Below, in pieces: positions 1 to 6,596 of a stretch of DNA of 64,000 nt (position 1 is the first letter of the stretch; each line of letters starts with the position of its first letter). Location of the stretch: assembly GCF_000478275.1 (NCBI RefSeq), contig NZ_ASJB01000080.1, forward strand, positions 1 through 64,000, in the 5' to 3' direction. The notes below the pieces were generated by a model. The model saw only the letters and a list, made by a program, of their open reading frames with translations. It ran no database searches and was not told the DNA's origin. The position numbers and the translations under genes were made by a program. This DNA comes from Amycolatopsis orientalis DSM 40040 = KCTC 9412 (GTDB lineage Bacteria; Actinomycetota; Actinomycetes; Mycobacteriales; Pseudonocardiaceae).

Positions 1-62
1 GAATCTCGAACAACACAACCCCCGAACAAAGTCAGGTGTTGCAACCACCACTAGAACCCAAG

Positions 63-79
63 GTGAAGGGGGCCTTCAC
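63..79. other. Small GTGAAGG/CCTTCAC hairpin
   Basis: Seven-base perfect arms (GTGAAGG and CCTTCAC) flank a GGG centre. Similar GTGAAGG...CCTTCA hairpins recur in the convergent gaps at 15652 and 18825, so this is probably the transcription end of a gene left of the window or part of the same hairpin family. There is no U-run. The rest of 1-110 holds nothing else I can recognise. Confidence 0.4.
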
Positions 80-110
80 GCGCTTTGTGACGTGCGTCGC
101 CTTGCAGTGC

Positions 111-138
111 AACTAGGTGCATATGAAACTAGGTGCAT
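111..138 (+). promoter_or_regulatory. Tandem 12-bp direct repeat over the padR start (putative autoregulatory operator)
   Basis: The 12-mer AACTAGGTGCAT occurs at 111-122 and again at 127-138, a 16-bp period, and the second copy ends inside the ATG of the PadR gene. PadR regulators commonly repress their own promoter, so an operator overlapping the translation start is the simplest reading. The repeat leaves no room for a Shine-Dalgarno, which suggests a leaderless mRNA or a short leader. Confidence 0.5.
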
Positions 139-673
139 GGCACTGGAGCACGCGATCCTGGTTTCGCTGTCCGAGCGGTCCGGCTCGGGCTACGAGCTGA
201 CCCGCCGCTTCGAGAAGTCCATCGGGCTGTGGTGGAACGCCACCCACCAGCAGATCTACCGGGTCCTCAAGCGAATGGAGGACGCGGGCTGGGTCGCCGT
301 CGACCAGGTCGCGCAGTCCGGGAAACCCGACAAGAAGGTCTACACCGTCGGCGACGAGGGCCGGGCCGAACTGGCCCGCTGGCTCGCCGAACCCGATCCC
401 GCCGCCACCGCGCGCGAACTCGCCGTCAAGATCCGCGGCGCGACACTCGGCGACCCCGGTGCCGTCGCCGCCGAGATCACCCGGCATCGCGACGCGCACG
501 CGGCCCAGCTCGACGCCTACCTGTTGATCGAGAAGCGCGACTTCCCGGATCCGAGCGTCCTCAGTGGACAGTCGTTGCACCAGTTTCTCGTGTTGCGCGG
601 AGGAATCCGAACCGAACAGGGCCACGTCGAGTGGCTCGAGGAAGTCCTCCAGGCATTCCACCACGATGCGTAA
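137..673 (+). CDS. PadR family transcriptional regulator
   Basis: 178 residues from the ATG at 137 (a longer in-frame reading from 92 lacks family similarity). The N-terminal 85 residues are a PadR winged helix: ALEHAILVSLSERSGSGYEL is the classic first helix, followed by the recognition helix region with HQQIYRVLKRMEDAGW and a wing with KVYTVGDEG. The C-terminal half is the helical dimerisation arm. It ends 9 bp before the flavin oxidoreductase, which has its own AAGGAC ribosome site, so the two form an operon and the regulator probably senses a substrate of that enzyme. Phenolic or lipophilic ligands are usual for the family but the ligand here is unknown. Confidence 0.93.
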   Translation: MALEHAILVSLSERSGSGYELTRRFEKSIGLWWNATHQQIYRVLKRMEDAGWVAVDQVAQSGKPDKKVYTVGDEGRAELARWLAEPDPAATARELAVKIRGATLGDPGAVAAEITRHRDAHAAQLDAYLLIEKRDFPDPSVLSGQSLHQFLVLRGGIRTEQGHVEWLEEVLQAFHHDA

Positions 674-682
674 GGACCTGCG

Positions 683-2701
683 ATGAGCCAGTACCCGAAC
701 CTGCTGTCCCCGCTCGATCTCGGCTTCACCACCCTGCGCAACCGGGTGATCATGGGGTCGATGCACACCGGCCTCGAAGACAAGGAAGCGCATTTCCCGC
801 AACTGGCCGAGTATTACGCCGAACGCGCCCGGGGTGGTGTCGGGCTGATCGTCACCGGCGGGTTCGCGCCGAACCGGACCGGCTGGCTCCTGCCGCTGGC
901 GTCGAAGCTCTCGACGCGCGCGGAAGCCAAGGCGCACAAGCAACTCACCGATCCGGTGCATGAGGCCGGCGGCAAGATCGCACTGCAGATCCTGCACGCG
1001 GGCCGGTATTCCTACCACCCGCTGAGCGTTTCCGCGTCGAGTATCAAGGCGCCGATCAACCCGTTCAAGCCGCGGGCCCTCTCCGGGTACGGCGTGCTGC
1101 GGCAGATCCGCGCGTTCGCCGATTGCGCCTTCCTGGCCAAGGAAGCGGGCTACGACGGCGTCGAGATCATGGGCTCCGAGGGCTACTTCATCAACCAGTT
1201 CCTCGCCGAGCGGACCAACAAGCGCACCGACAAATGGGGCGGCAGCGCGGAAAACCGCCGCCGGATCGCCGTCGAGATCGTGCGCCGCACCCGTGAGGCC
1301 GTCGGCGAGGACTTCGTCATCATCTACCGGCTGTCCATGTTGGACCTCGTCGAAGGCGGCCAGCGCTGGGAAGACGTCGTCGCGCTGGCCAAGGAGGTCG
1401 AAGAGGCGGGCGCGACGATCATCAACACCGGGATCGGCTGGCATGAGGCGAGGGTGCCGACGATCGTGACGTCGGTGCCGCGCGCGGCCTTCACCTGGGT
1501 GACCGGGAAGCTCAAGCCGCATGTCGGGATCCCGGTGGTCACGTCGAACCGGATCAACATGCCGGAGGTCGCCGAGGAGGCGCTGGCAGGCGGCGACGCG
1601 GATCTGGTGTCGATGGCGCGGCCGTTCCTCGCCGACCCGGAGTGGATCCGCAAGGCCGAGACCGGACGCGAGGACGAGATCAACACCTGCATCGCCTGCA
1701 ACCAGGCCTGCCTCGACCACGCGTTCAAGCGGAAACTGGTGTCCTGCATGGTCAATCCCCGCGCGGGCCACGAGACCACGCTGACCCTTTCCCCGACCCG
1801 CAAGACCAAACGCGTTGCCGTCGTCGGCGCGGGTCCCGCCGGGCTCGCGGCCGCGACCGCCCTCGCCGACCGCGGGCACGCCGTCGAGCTGTTCGAAGCC
1901 GACGACGAGATCGGCGGCCAGTTCGGGATCGCGCGCAAGATCCCGGGCAAGGAGGAGTTCGCGGAGACCATCCGGTACTACACGCGACGCCTGGAGGTCA
2001 CCGGCGTCAAGGTGTGCCTCGGCACCCGCGCGACCGCCGCCGACCTGGTCGGCGGCGGATTCGACGAGGTCGTGCTGGCCACCGGCGTGACGCCGCGGGT
2101 GCCTTCGCTGCCCGGTATCGACCACCCCAAGGTTCTGTCCTATGTGGACGTCGTCCGGCACGGGAAACCGGTGGGCGCGAAGGTCGCCGTGATCGGCGCG
2201 GGCGGGATCGGCGTGGACGTCAGCGAATTCCTGACGCACACCACCTCACCCGCGCTCGATCTGGACGCGTGGATGGCCGAATGGGGTGTCACCGATCCCG
2301 AGCGGGCGGCGGGCGGGCTGACCGAGCGGAAGATCGAACCGTCGCCCCGGCAGGTCTTCCTGCTGCAGCGCAAAAAGTCCGGTATCGGCGCGGGTCTGGG
2401 CAAGACCAGCGGCTGGGTGCACCGGGCGGCGCTGAAGGCGAAACGCGTCGAGCAGCTCACCGGGGTCACCTACGACCGGATCGACGACGACGGACTCCAC
2501 ATCACCGTCGGTGACGAACGGCGAGTGCTCGATGTGGACAACGTCGTCGTCTGCGCGGGACAGGAGCCGGTACGCGACCTCGCCGACGAGCTGCGGGCGG
2601 CCGGTCTGCCGGTGCATTTGATCGGCGGCGCCGACGTCGCGGCCGAACTGGACGCCAAACGGGCCATCGATCAGGGCACCCGCCTCGCCGCCGTTCTCTG
2701 A
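683..2701 (+). CDS. NADH:flavin oxidoreductase / 2,4-dienoyl-CoA reductase-like enzyme (FMN, 4Fe-4S, FAD)
   Basis: 672 residues, the full length of the FadH/trimethylamine-dehydrogenase family. Residues 1 to about 350 form the FMN TIM barrel of Old Yellow Enzyme type. The iron-sulfur ligands are visible as Cys336, Cys339, Cys343 and Cys355 (CIACNQAC then SCMVNP). A first Rossmann motif GAGPAGLAAATALADRG lies at about 380 and a second, GAGGIGVDVSEF, at about 495. The family passes electrons from NAD(P)H via FAD and the cluster to FMN to reduce enoyl or dienoyl substrates. It follows a PadR gene within 9 bp, so expression is probably controlled by that repressor. FadH itself is possible but other dienoyl or cyclic enone substrates cannot be excluded. 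Confidence 0.9.
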   Translation: MSQYPNLLSPLDLGFTTLRNRVIMGSMHTGLEDKEAHFPQLAEYYAERARGGVGLIVTGGFAPNRTGWLLPLASKLSTRAEAKAHKQLTDPVHEAGGKIALQILHAGRYSYHPLSVSASSIKAPINPFKPRALSGYGVLRQIRAFADCAFLAKEAGYDGVEIMGSEGYFINQFLAERTNKRTDKWGGSAENRRRIAVEIVRRTREAVGEDFVIIYRLSMLDLVEGGQRWEDVVALAKEVEEAGATIINTGIGWHEARVPTIVTSVPRAAFTWVTGKLKPHVGIPVVTSNRINMPEVAEEALAGGDADLVSMARPFLADPEWIRKAETGREDEINTCIACNQACLDHAFKRKLVSCMVNPRAGHETTLTLSPTRKTKRVAVVGAGPAGLAAATALADRGHAVELFEADDEIGGQFGIARKIPGKEEFAETIRYYTRRLEVTGVKVCLGTRATAADLVGGGFDEVVLATGVTPRVPSLPGIDHPKVLSYVDVVRHGKPVGAKVAVIGAGGIGVDVSEFLTHTTSPALDLDAWMAEWGVTDPERAAGGLTERKIEPSPRQVFLLQRKKSGIGAGLGKTSGWVHRAALKAKRVEQLTGVTYDRIDDDGLHITVGDERRVLDVDNVVVCAGQEPVRDLADELRAAGLPVHLIGGADVAAELDAKRAIDQGTRLAAVL

Positions 2702-2734
2702 CGAGTGGGCTCGCAGATGGCAGGATGAACACTT

Positions 2735-3703
2735 GTGGGAGACGTATGCGTGATCGGGCTCGGGTTGATCGGCGGTTCGCTGCTGCGTGCGGCGCACTCG
2801 ATCGGCCGCACCACGTTCGGGGCGACGACCTCCGAAGCTGACGCGGACGCCGCCAGCAGGGCGGGTTTCGACGTCACCACGCAGGTCGAAGCCGCGCTGA
2901 GCAAGGCGGCGGAGCGGGACGCGATGATCGTGCTCGCGGTCCCGCTACCCGCGGTCGAAGAGGTGCTTCGGACCGTTTCGCGGGTCGCCGGGCATTGCGT
3001 GCTCACCGACGTCACCAGCGTGAAGGGCCCGGTGCTCGACGCCGTCCGCCGCCGCGCGCCCTACGCGAAGTTCGTCGGCGGGCATCCGATGGCCGGGACC
3101 GCGGAGTCCGGCTGGAAGGCGAGCAACCCGGCGTTGTTCGGCGGGGCCGCGTGGGTGCTCGGCGTCGAGCACGACACCGACCTGACCGCGTGGGCCGAGG
3201 TCGCGCGGCTGGTGCTGGACGTCGGCGCGCACGTCGTCCCGCTGCCCGCGGACTCGCATGACGAGACGGTCGCGCGGATCTCGCATCTGCCGCATATCTT
3301 CGCGGCCATCCTGGCCACGATCGGCGCGCAGGGCGGGCCGCTGGCGATGTCGCTGGCGGCGGGGTCCTACACGGACGGCACGCGGGTGGCCGGGTCGAGC
3401 CCGGCGCTGGTGCGGGCGATGACCGAGGGGAACCGGGACGCGCTGCTGCCGATCGTCGACGAGGCGCTCGGACGGCTGGGCGCCGCGCGGGGTTCGCTGG
3501 CGTCGACGGGCGGGCTCGCGGTGACGGTCAACGCCGGCTACGAGGGCGCGCAAGCGTTTGCGGCCAGCAAAGATGCGGAGCGCGCGGGAGTACGCGTCAG
3601 CTTGAGCGCCCCGGACGCCCGTGACGGGCTGATCGCCCTCGGCGAGCGCGGCGGCTGGATCACCGCGATCGAGGGCGACACCGCGATCGGCGAGGTCTCC
3701 TGA
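2735..3703 (+). CDS. tyrA: Prephenate dehydrogenase
   Basis: 322 residues from a GTG start. The NAD-binding motif GLGLIGGSLL sits at residues 7-16, typical of TyrA. VGGHPMAGTAESGW and the later SHLPHIFA are the signature substrate-site segments of prephenate/arogenate dehydrogenases, which oxidatively decarboxylate prephenate to 4-hydroxyphenylpyruvate in tyrosine synthesis. Length agrees with monofunctional actinobacterial TyrA plus a short C-terminal extension. The aminotransferase at 43732 could act on its product. It is followed by a 62-bp palindrome that separates it from a convergent gene. Confidence 0.92.
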   Translation: MGDVCVIGLGLIGGSLLRAAHSIGRTTFGATTSEADADAASRAGFDVTTQVEAALSKAAERDAMIVLAVPLPAVEEVLRTVSRVAGHCVLTDVTSVKGPVLDAVRRRAPYAKFVGGHPMAGTAESGWKASNPALFGGAAWVLGVEHDTDLTAWAEVARLVLDVGAHVVPLPADSHDETVARISHLPHIFAAILATIGAQGGPLAMSLAAGSYTDGTRVAGSSPALVRAMTEGNRDALLPIVDEALGRLGAARGSLASTGGLAVTVNAGYEGAQAFAASKDAERAGVRVSLSAPDARDGLIALGERGGWITAIEGDTAIGEVS

Positions 3704-3704
3704 C

Positions 3705-3766
3705 GCGTTTCGTCCTCTGGATGCGGTAGTCGCGCATGCAAGGACCGCATCCAGAGGACTAAACGC
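3705..3766. repeat. Palindromic repeat B, copy 1 (bidirectional terminator-like)
   Basis: Arms of 23 nt at 3705-3727 and 3744-3766 pair with one mismatch around a 16-nt loop; the core is GTCCTCTGGATGCGG. It fills the gap between tyrA and the convergent gene at 3773. A diverged copy with the same core is at 14191-14265. There is no U-tract, as is common for actinobacterial terminators. Confidence 0.75.
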
Positions 3767-3772
3767 ATGGGG

Positions 3773-4012
3773 TTACTGGCCCGGGGGCGGCTGCGGCGGC
3801 TGCTCCTGGGAGGGCGGGTTGTCCGGGGTGTCGTCGAACTTGTTGATGAAGCCCTTCGCCTTCTCGACGCCGGAGTCGATCTGGGAGTCGTGGCCGGAGA
3901 ACTTCGACTTGGCGAAGTCCGCCACCTTGTCCACGCCGCCCTCGATCTTGTCGTTGTGCTCGCGGAGAGCGTCGGTGGCCTTGTTCTTCAATTCATCGAA
4001 GTTGATGCCCAT
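3773..4012 (-). CDS. MT0933/Rv0909-like antitoxin-family small protein
   Basis: 79 residues, highly charged and helical, starting MGINFDELKNKATDALREHN. The repeated pattern of amphipathic Lys/Asp helices with DKVADFAKSKFSGHDSQIDS and a Pro-rich tail matches the MT0933 antitoxin family (Rv0909 antitoxin of the Rv0909-Rv0910 pair). The partner of that pair is an SRPBCC-fold toxin. None lies next to it, although an SRPBCC protein is encoded 4.6 kb away at 8611. It stands alone between a palindrome and the dioxygenase gene. Function as an antitoxin is a family label only; many actinobacterial paralogues are orphan. Confidence 0.7.
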   Translation of the reverse strand: MGINFDELKNKATDALREHNDKIEGGVDKVADFAKSKFSGHDSQIDSGVEKAKGFINKFDDTPDNPPSQEQPPQPPPGQ

Positions 4013-4087
4013 GGCCTCATCGTCACACAGGTTCCGGGGTGCCCGCCCGCGACGAGGGCACCGATCACCCGTCGCGGGGACGGCCGC

Positions 4088-5020
4088 TCAGAACGGCCGG
4101 TCACCCACGATGGCGACACGTTCGGCCACCCGCGCGTACGGGTGGTAGTCGTTGACGGCGTAGTGCTGGGTGGCGCGGTTGTCCCAGAACGCCACCGAAC
4201 CGGGCCGCCAGCCGAAGCGCACCTGGAACTCCGGGATGTGCGCGCGGCTGAACAGGTACCGCAGGAGCCTGTCGCTCTCCTCGCGGTCGAGTCCGACGAT
4301 GTGGGTCGTGAAGGCCTGGTTCACGAACAGCGTGCGCCGTCCCGTTTCCGGATGCGTGCGGACGACCGGATGCTCGACCGGCGGGAAGGCGTCCTGATGC
4401 CGCCGGAGTGTTTCCGGATCGGAGAAGCGGGCGAAGCCGGGGATGAAGTCGTGCACCGCGGTCAACCCGTCGATCCGTTCGCGGACGTCTTCCGGCAGGT
4501 TGTCGTAGGCGGCGGCCATGTCGGCCCAGATCGTGTCGCCGCCGACGGGCGGCACCTCGATCAGCCGCAGGACCGAACCGAGGGCGGGCGCGGGCCGGAA
4601 GGTGACGTCGACGTGCCAGATGTTCTCGAACGCGGGCATGGTCGCCGACCGGGTGAACCGGGTGGTGTCCTCGGTTTCGCCCCGCGGGATGAACGGGTTC
4701 GTCTCCAGTTCACCCCAGTGGGCGGCGAACGCGCGCTGCTGCGCCGAGGTGATGCGCTGGTCGCGGAAGAACAGCACCTTCCATTCCAGCAGCGCGCGGT
4801 TCAGTTCCGCCTGGAGGGCGGGGGTCAGCGGTTCGGCGAGGTCGACGCCGCCGATCTCGGCGCCGATGACCCGTCCCAGCGGACGCAGCGCGAACAGCTC
4901 GTAAGGGCGTTCTTCCACGCCTTCCGGCAGGCGCCGCAGTACGCGCGGCCCTTCGAGGATTCCGCCGTCGGGGACGTGCGCCGGGCGGAGGAGGACACGG
5001 TCGGGCAGTTCGATGGACAT
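4088..5020 (-). CDS. TauD/TfdA family Fe(II)/2-oxoglutarate-dependent dioxygenase
   Basis: 310 residues from the ATG at 5020 (MSIELPD), chosen because GGAG lies at the right distance and the upstream in-frame stretch is not family-like. The iron ligands are visible as the H-x-D of NIWHVDVTF and the distal His of RATQHYAVNDY, and the 2-oxoglutarate Arg lies in RVAERVAIVG. GAEIGGVDLAEPL is the family's N-terminal signature. Members hydroxylate taurine, alkylsulfates or arylalkanoates to release sulfite or similar groups. No sulfonate transporter adjoins it, so the substrate is unknown. A TauE-type exporter is encoded far away at 44866. Confidence 0.88.
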   Translation of the reverse strand: MSIELPDRVLLRPAHVPDGGILEGPRVLRRLPEGVEERPYELFALRPLGRVIGAEIGGVDLAEPLTPALQAELNRALLEWKVLFFRDQRITSAQQRAFAAHWGELETNPFIPRGETEDTTRFTRSATMPAFENIWHVDVTFRPAPALGSVLRLIEVPPVGGDTIWADMAAAYDNLPEDVRERIDGLTAVHDFIPGFARFSDPETLRRHQDAFPPVEHPVVRTHPETGRRTLFVNQAFTTHIVGLDREESDRLLRYLFSRAHIPEFQVRFGWRPGSVAFWDNRATQHYAVNDYHPYARVAERVAIVGDRPF

Positions 5021-5099
5021 GCCGGGGCTCCAGGGTTTCCGATTTCCGGGATGACGAAGACGGCCACCTTCACGGGATGGCCTTCGCTGGGAAACGCGG

Positions 5100-5243
5100 T
5101 TACGCGGGCGGAGAGCCCAGCCGTCCACGGCGCAGGAGCAGTGCGGCGACGCCTTCACCCACCGAGCGGGCGGGCGCGAACTCCCAGGTGATGGACACGA
5201 CGTCATGGTGGGCGCACTCCGGCACGCGGTCAACACCGTCCAC
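5100..5243 (-). CDS. Possible 47-residue ORF downstream of the SOS-controlled gene
   Basis: A GTG at 5243 opens a frame running to a TAA at 5100-5102, with a plausible actinobacterial composition (ECAHHDVVSITWEFAPARS). It begins 12 bp after the stop of the gene at 5256 and would be co-transcribed with it. No clear ribosome site precedes it and I recognise no family. It may be a fragment of a longer ancestral gene. Otherwise 5021-5255 holds only the leader of the dioxygenase gene. Confidence 0.25.
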   Translation of the reverse strand: MDGVDRVPECAHHDVVSITWEFAPARSVGEGVAALLLRRGRLGSPPA

Positions 5244-5255
5244 CGGGCGGGACGA

Positions 5256-5594
5256 TCACCGGCGCCGCTCGTACGGGAAACTTCCCGACCAAGGGTTCCG
5301 TTGCTCGCGCGGCCGCAACGCCTCCGCCAGCACCCACTGCGAGTGCGTCGTACCGCCCTGCCCGACCGGGCCGAGCTGGAAGGTGACCCAGCCGACCCAG
5401 TGCCCCGTCGTCGTCGCCCGCCACATCCCCAGCAGTCCGGGGACGGTGGCCGTCAGGTCCAGGCCGTCGGGCAGGCGGGTCTTCACCGCGCCGACGGGGT
5501 ACACCAGCTTGAGATCGACCCAAACGGGCTGGTTGGGCCGGACCATGTGCAGGTGACGCGGCCCCGGCGGCAGCGTGTCACCAGTGTCGAGCAT
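5256..5594 (-). CDS. Hypothetical protein with a LexA-type operator (SOS-controlled)
   Basis: 112 residues, MLDTGDTLPPGPRHLHMVRP at the N-terminus, no signal peptide, no membrane segment, no motif I recognise. It is Trp/Gly-rich, with a beta-prone middle and a basic Arg-rich tail. What makes it notable is upstream: a perfect TCGAAC-N4-GTTCGA box at 5616-5631 and a CATAAT -10 hexamer at 5606-5601. That places the predicted transcription start at the A of the ATG, so the mRNA would be leaderless. LexA binding at the box would block the promoter, implying induction by DNA damage. The protein's role is unknown. Confidence 0.65.
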   Translation of the reverse strand: MLDTGDTLPPGPRHLHMVRPNQPVWVDLKLVYPVGAVKTRLPDGLDLTATVPGLLGMWRATTTGHWVGWVTFQLGPVGQGGTTHSQWVLAEALRPREQRNPWSGSFPYERRR

Positions 5595-5613
5595 GCGTCG
5601 ATTATGCGTGAAA

Positions 5614-5633
5614 TCTCGAACATTAGTTCGAGA
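5614..5633. promoter_or_regulatory. LexA (SOS) box
   Basis: TCTCGAACATTAGTTCGAGA is a perfect 8-bp inverted repeat with a 4-bp centre. Its core matches the established actinobacterial LexA operator TCGAAC-N4-GTTCGA exactly. It overlaps the -35 position of the CATAAT promoter for the gene ending at 5256. The divergent side (gene 5663-6550) is transcribed towards the box, so that gene is not its target. Confidence 0.8.
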
Positions 5634-5662
5634 CCATGCTCACCCTCCCCCGTACGGGTGGG

Positions 5663-6550
5663 TCACGTGGGGAAGGTCCGGCCGCCGAACGCGGCGGCCG
5701 GTACCGGGTACGCGCCTTGCCGCAACGGGCCGTGCTCGAACAGGACGACCATCGCGTCGGCCTTGCCGCCGACCCAGGCTTCGAGCTGCCGCTGTCCCTC
5801 CTTGTGCGCCGCGCGATAGATCGACTCGACGGTGCGTAGTTCGATGGTGCTTCCGTCGTCGAACTCGACGGTGATCATGGCGAGTTCGAGGGGTGCCCCG
5901 GTGGGCCTTCGCACGATGACCGATTTCGCGGCGTGCCAGCCGGTTTCCCGCACCGCCCGGAATCTTCTCGCCCAGCGCCTCATCGCCGCCAAGCTCAGCG
6001 GAACCGCGAACAGGGCGACCAGCGCGGCGAGGATGTGCAGTCCTGCCTGGACACCGTTGAAGGTGCCGATGCCCGGCACCAGACTCGTCACCGCGAGGAC
6101 GAAGGTGGTGGCCCAAAACGCGGCGAAGAGTCCCGCGTTACGGCTCAAGGTGCGCAGCCGACGGGTTTCCGCCTCGAGTACCGAGCCCTCCTCCTCGCTC
6201 AGCCAGGTGGACTTCGCGAAAGACCGGATCCGGTGACTTTGCCGTGCCGCGGCGGCTCCGGTGACGACGCCCAGGGCCGCCATCGCCGACATGATCGTCA
6301 CGTCCGTCACGAACTCGGGCCCACCCACCCACGAACGGCCTTGATTCCGCAGGCCGACGGACAGCACCACGCCGAAGACGAGGAATCCCAAGGCACCCAG
6401 CACTGCCGCGAGGACCAGCTGATTTCGCCGTCGCATCAGGACGTCCACGGGATGCGAAGCGGCAACGGGGACTTCCGGGATCGAGGGGTGCGGGGCCGAC
6501 GCGGCTCGCCGTTGTCTCCGGTTCATCGGCTTGCGCACCTGCTCGTCCAT
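5663..6550 (-). CDS. Four-helix membrane protein with cytosolic C-terminal domain, unknown function
   Basis: 295 residues from the ATG at 6550 (MDEQVRKPMNRRQRRA); the earlier in-frame start would overlap the FUSC gene. After a basic N-terminus of about 60 residues there are four hydrophobic spans (VLAAVLGALGFLVFGVVLSV, then about 105, 165 and 195). A C-terminal soluble domain of about 95 residues has a beta-rich stretch LELAMITVEFDDGSTIELRT. I do not recognise a family. It begins 46 bp after the FUSC gene in the same direction and is probably co-transcribed with it. It ends near the SOS box, which faces away from it. Confidence 0.7.
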   Translation of the reverse strand: MDEQVRKPMNRRQRRAASAPHPSIPEVPVAASHPVDVLMRRRNQLVLAAVLGALGFLVFGVVLSVGLRNQGRSWVGGPEFVTDVTIMSAMAALGVVTGAAAARQSHRIRSFAKSTWLSEEEGSVLEAETRRLRTLSRNAGLFAAFWATTFVLAVTSLVPGIGTFNGVQAGLHILAALVALFAVPLSLAAMRRWARRFRAVRETGWHAAKSVIVRRPTGAPLELAMITVEFDDGSTIELRTVESIYRAAHKEGQRQLEAWVGGKADAMVVLFEHGPLRQGAYPVPAAAFGGRTFPT

Positions 6551-6596
6551 ACCGGGGATACGTCCGGTCGACGGCGCGGGTTGCCCCCGCTGTTCC

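Noticed and set aside
113..2239. 708-codon open frame antisense to padR and the flavin oxidoreductase
   Set aside because: Arg/Gly/Ala/Asp-rich composition without hydrophobic pattern; a typical high-GC shadow of the strongly supported + strand genes.
3767..5191. 474-codon + strand frame opposite the MT0933-like and TauD-like genes
   Set aside because: The - strand products have complete family motifs; the + frame has shadow composition.
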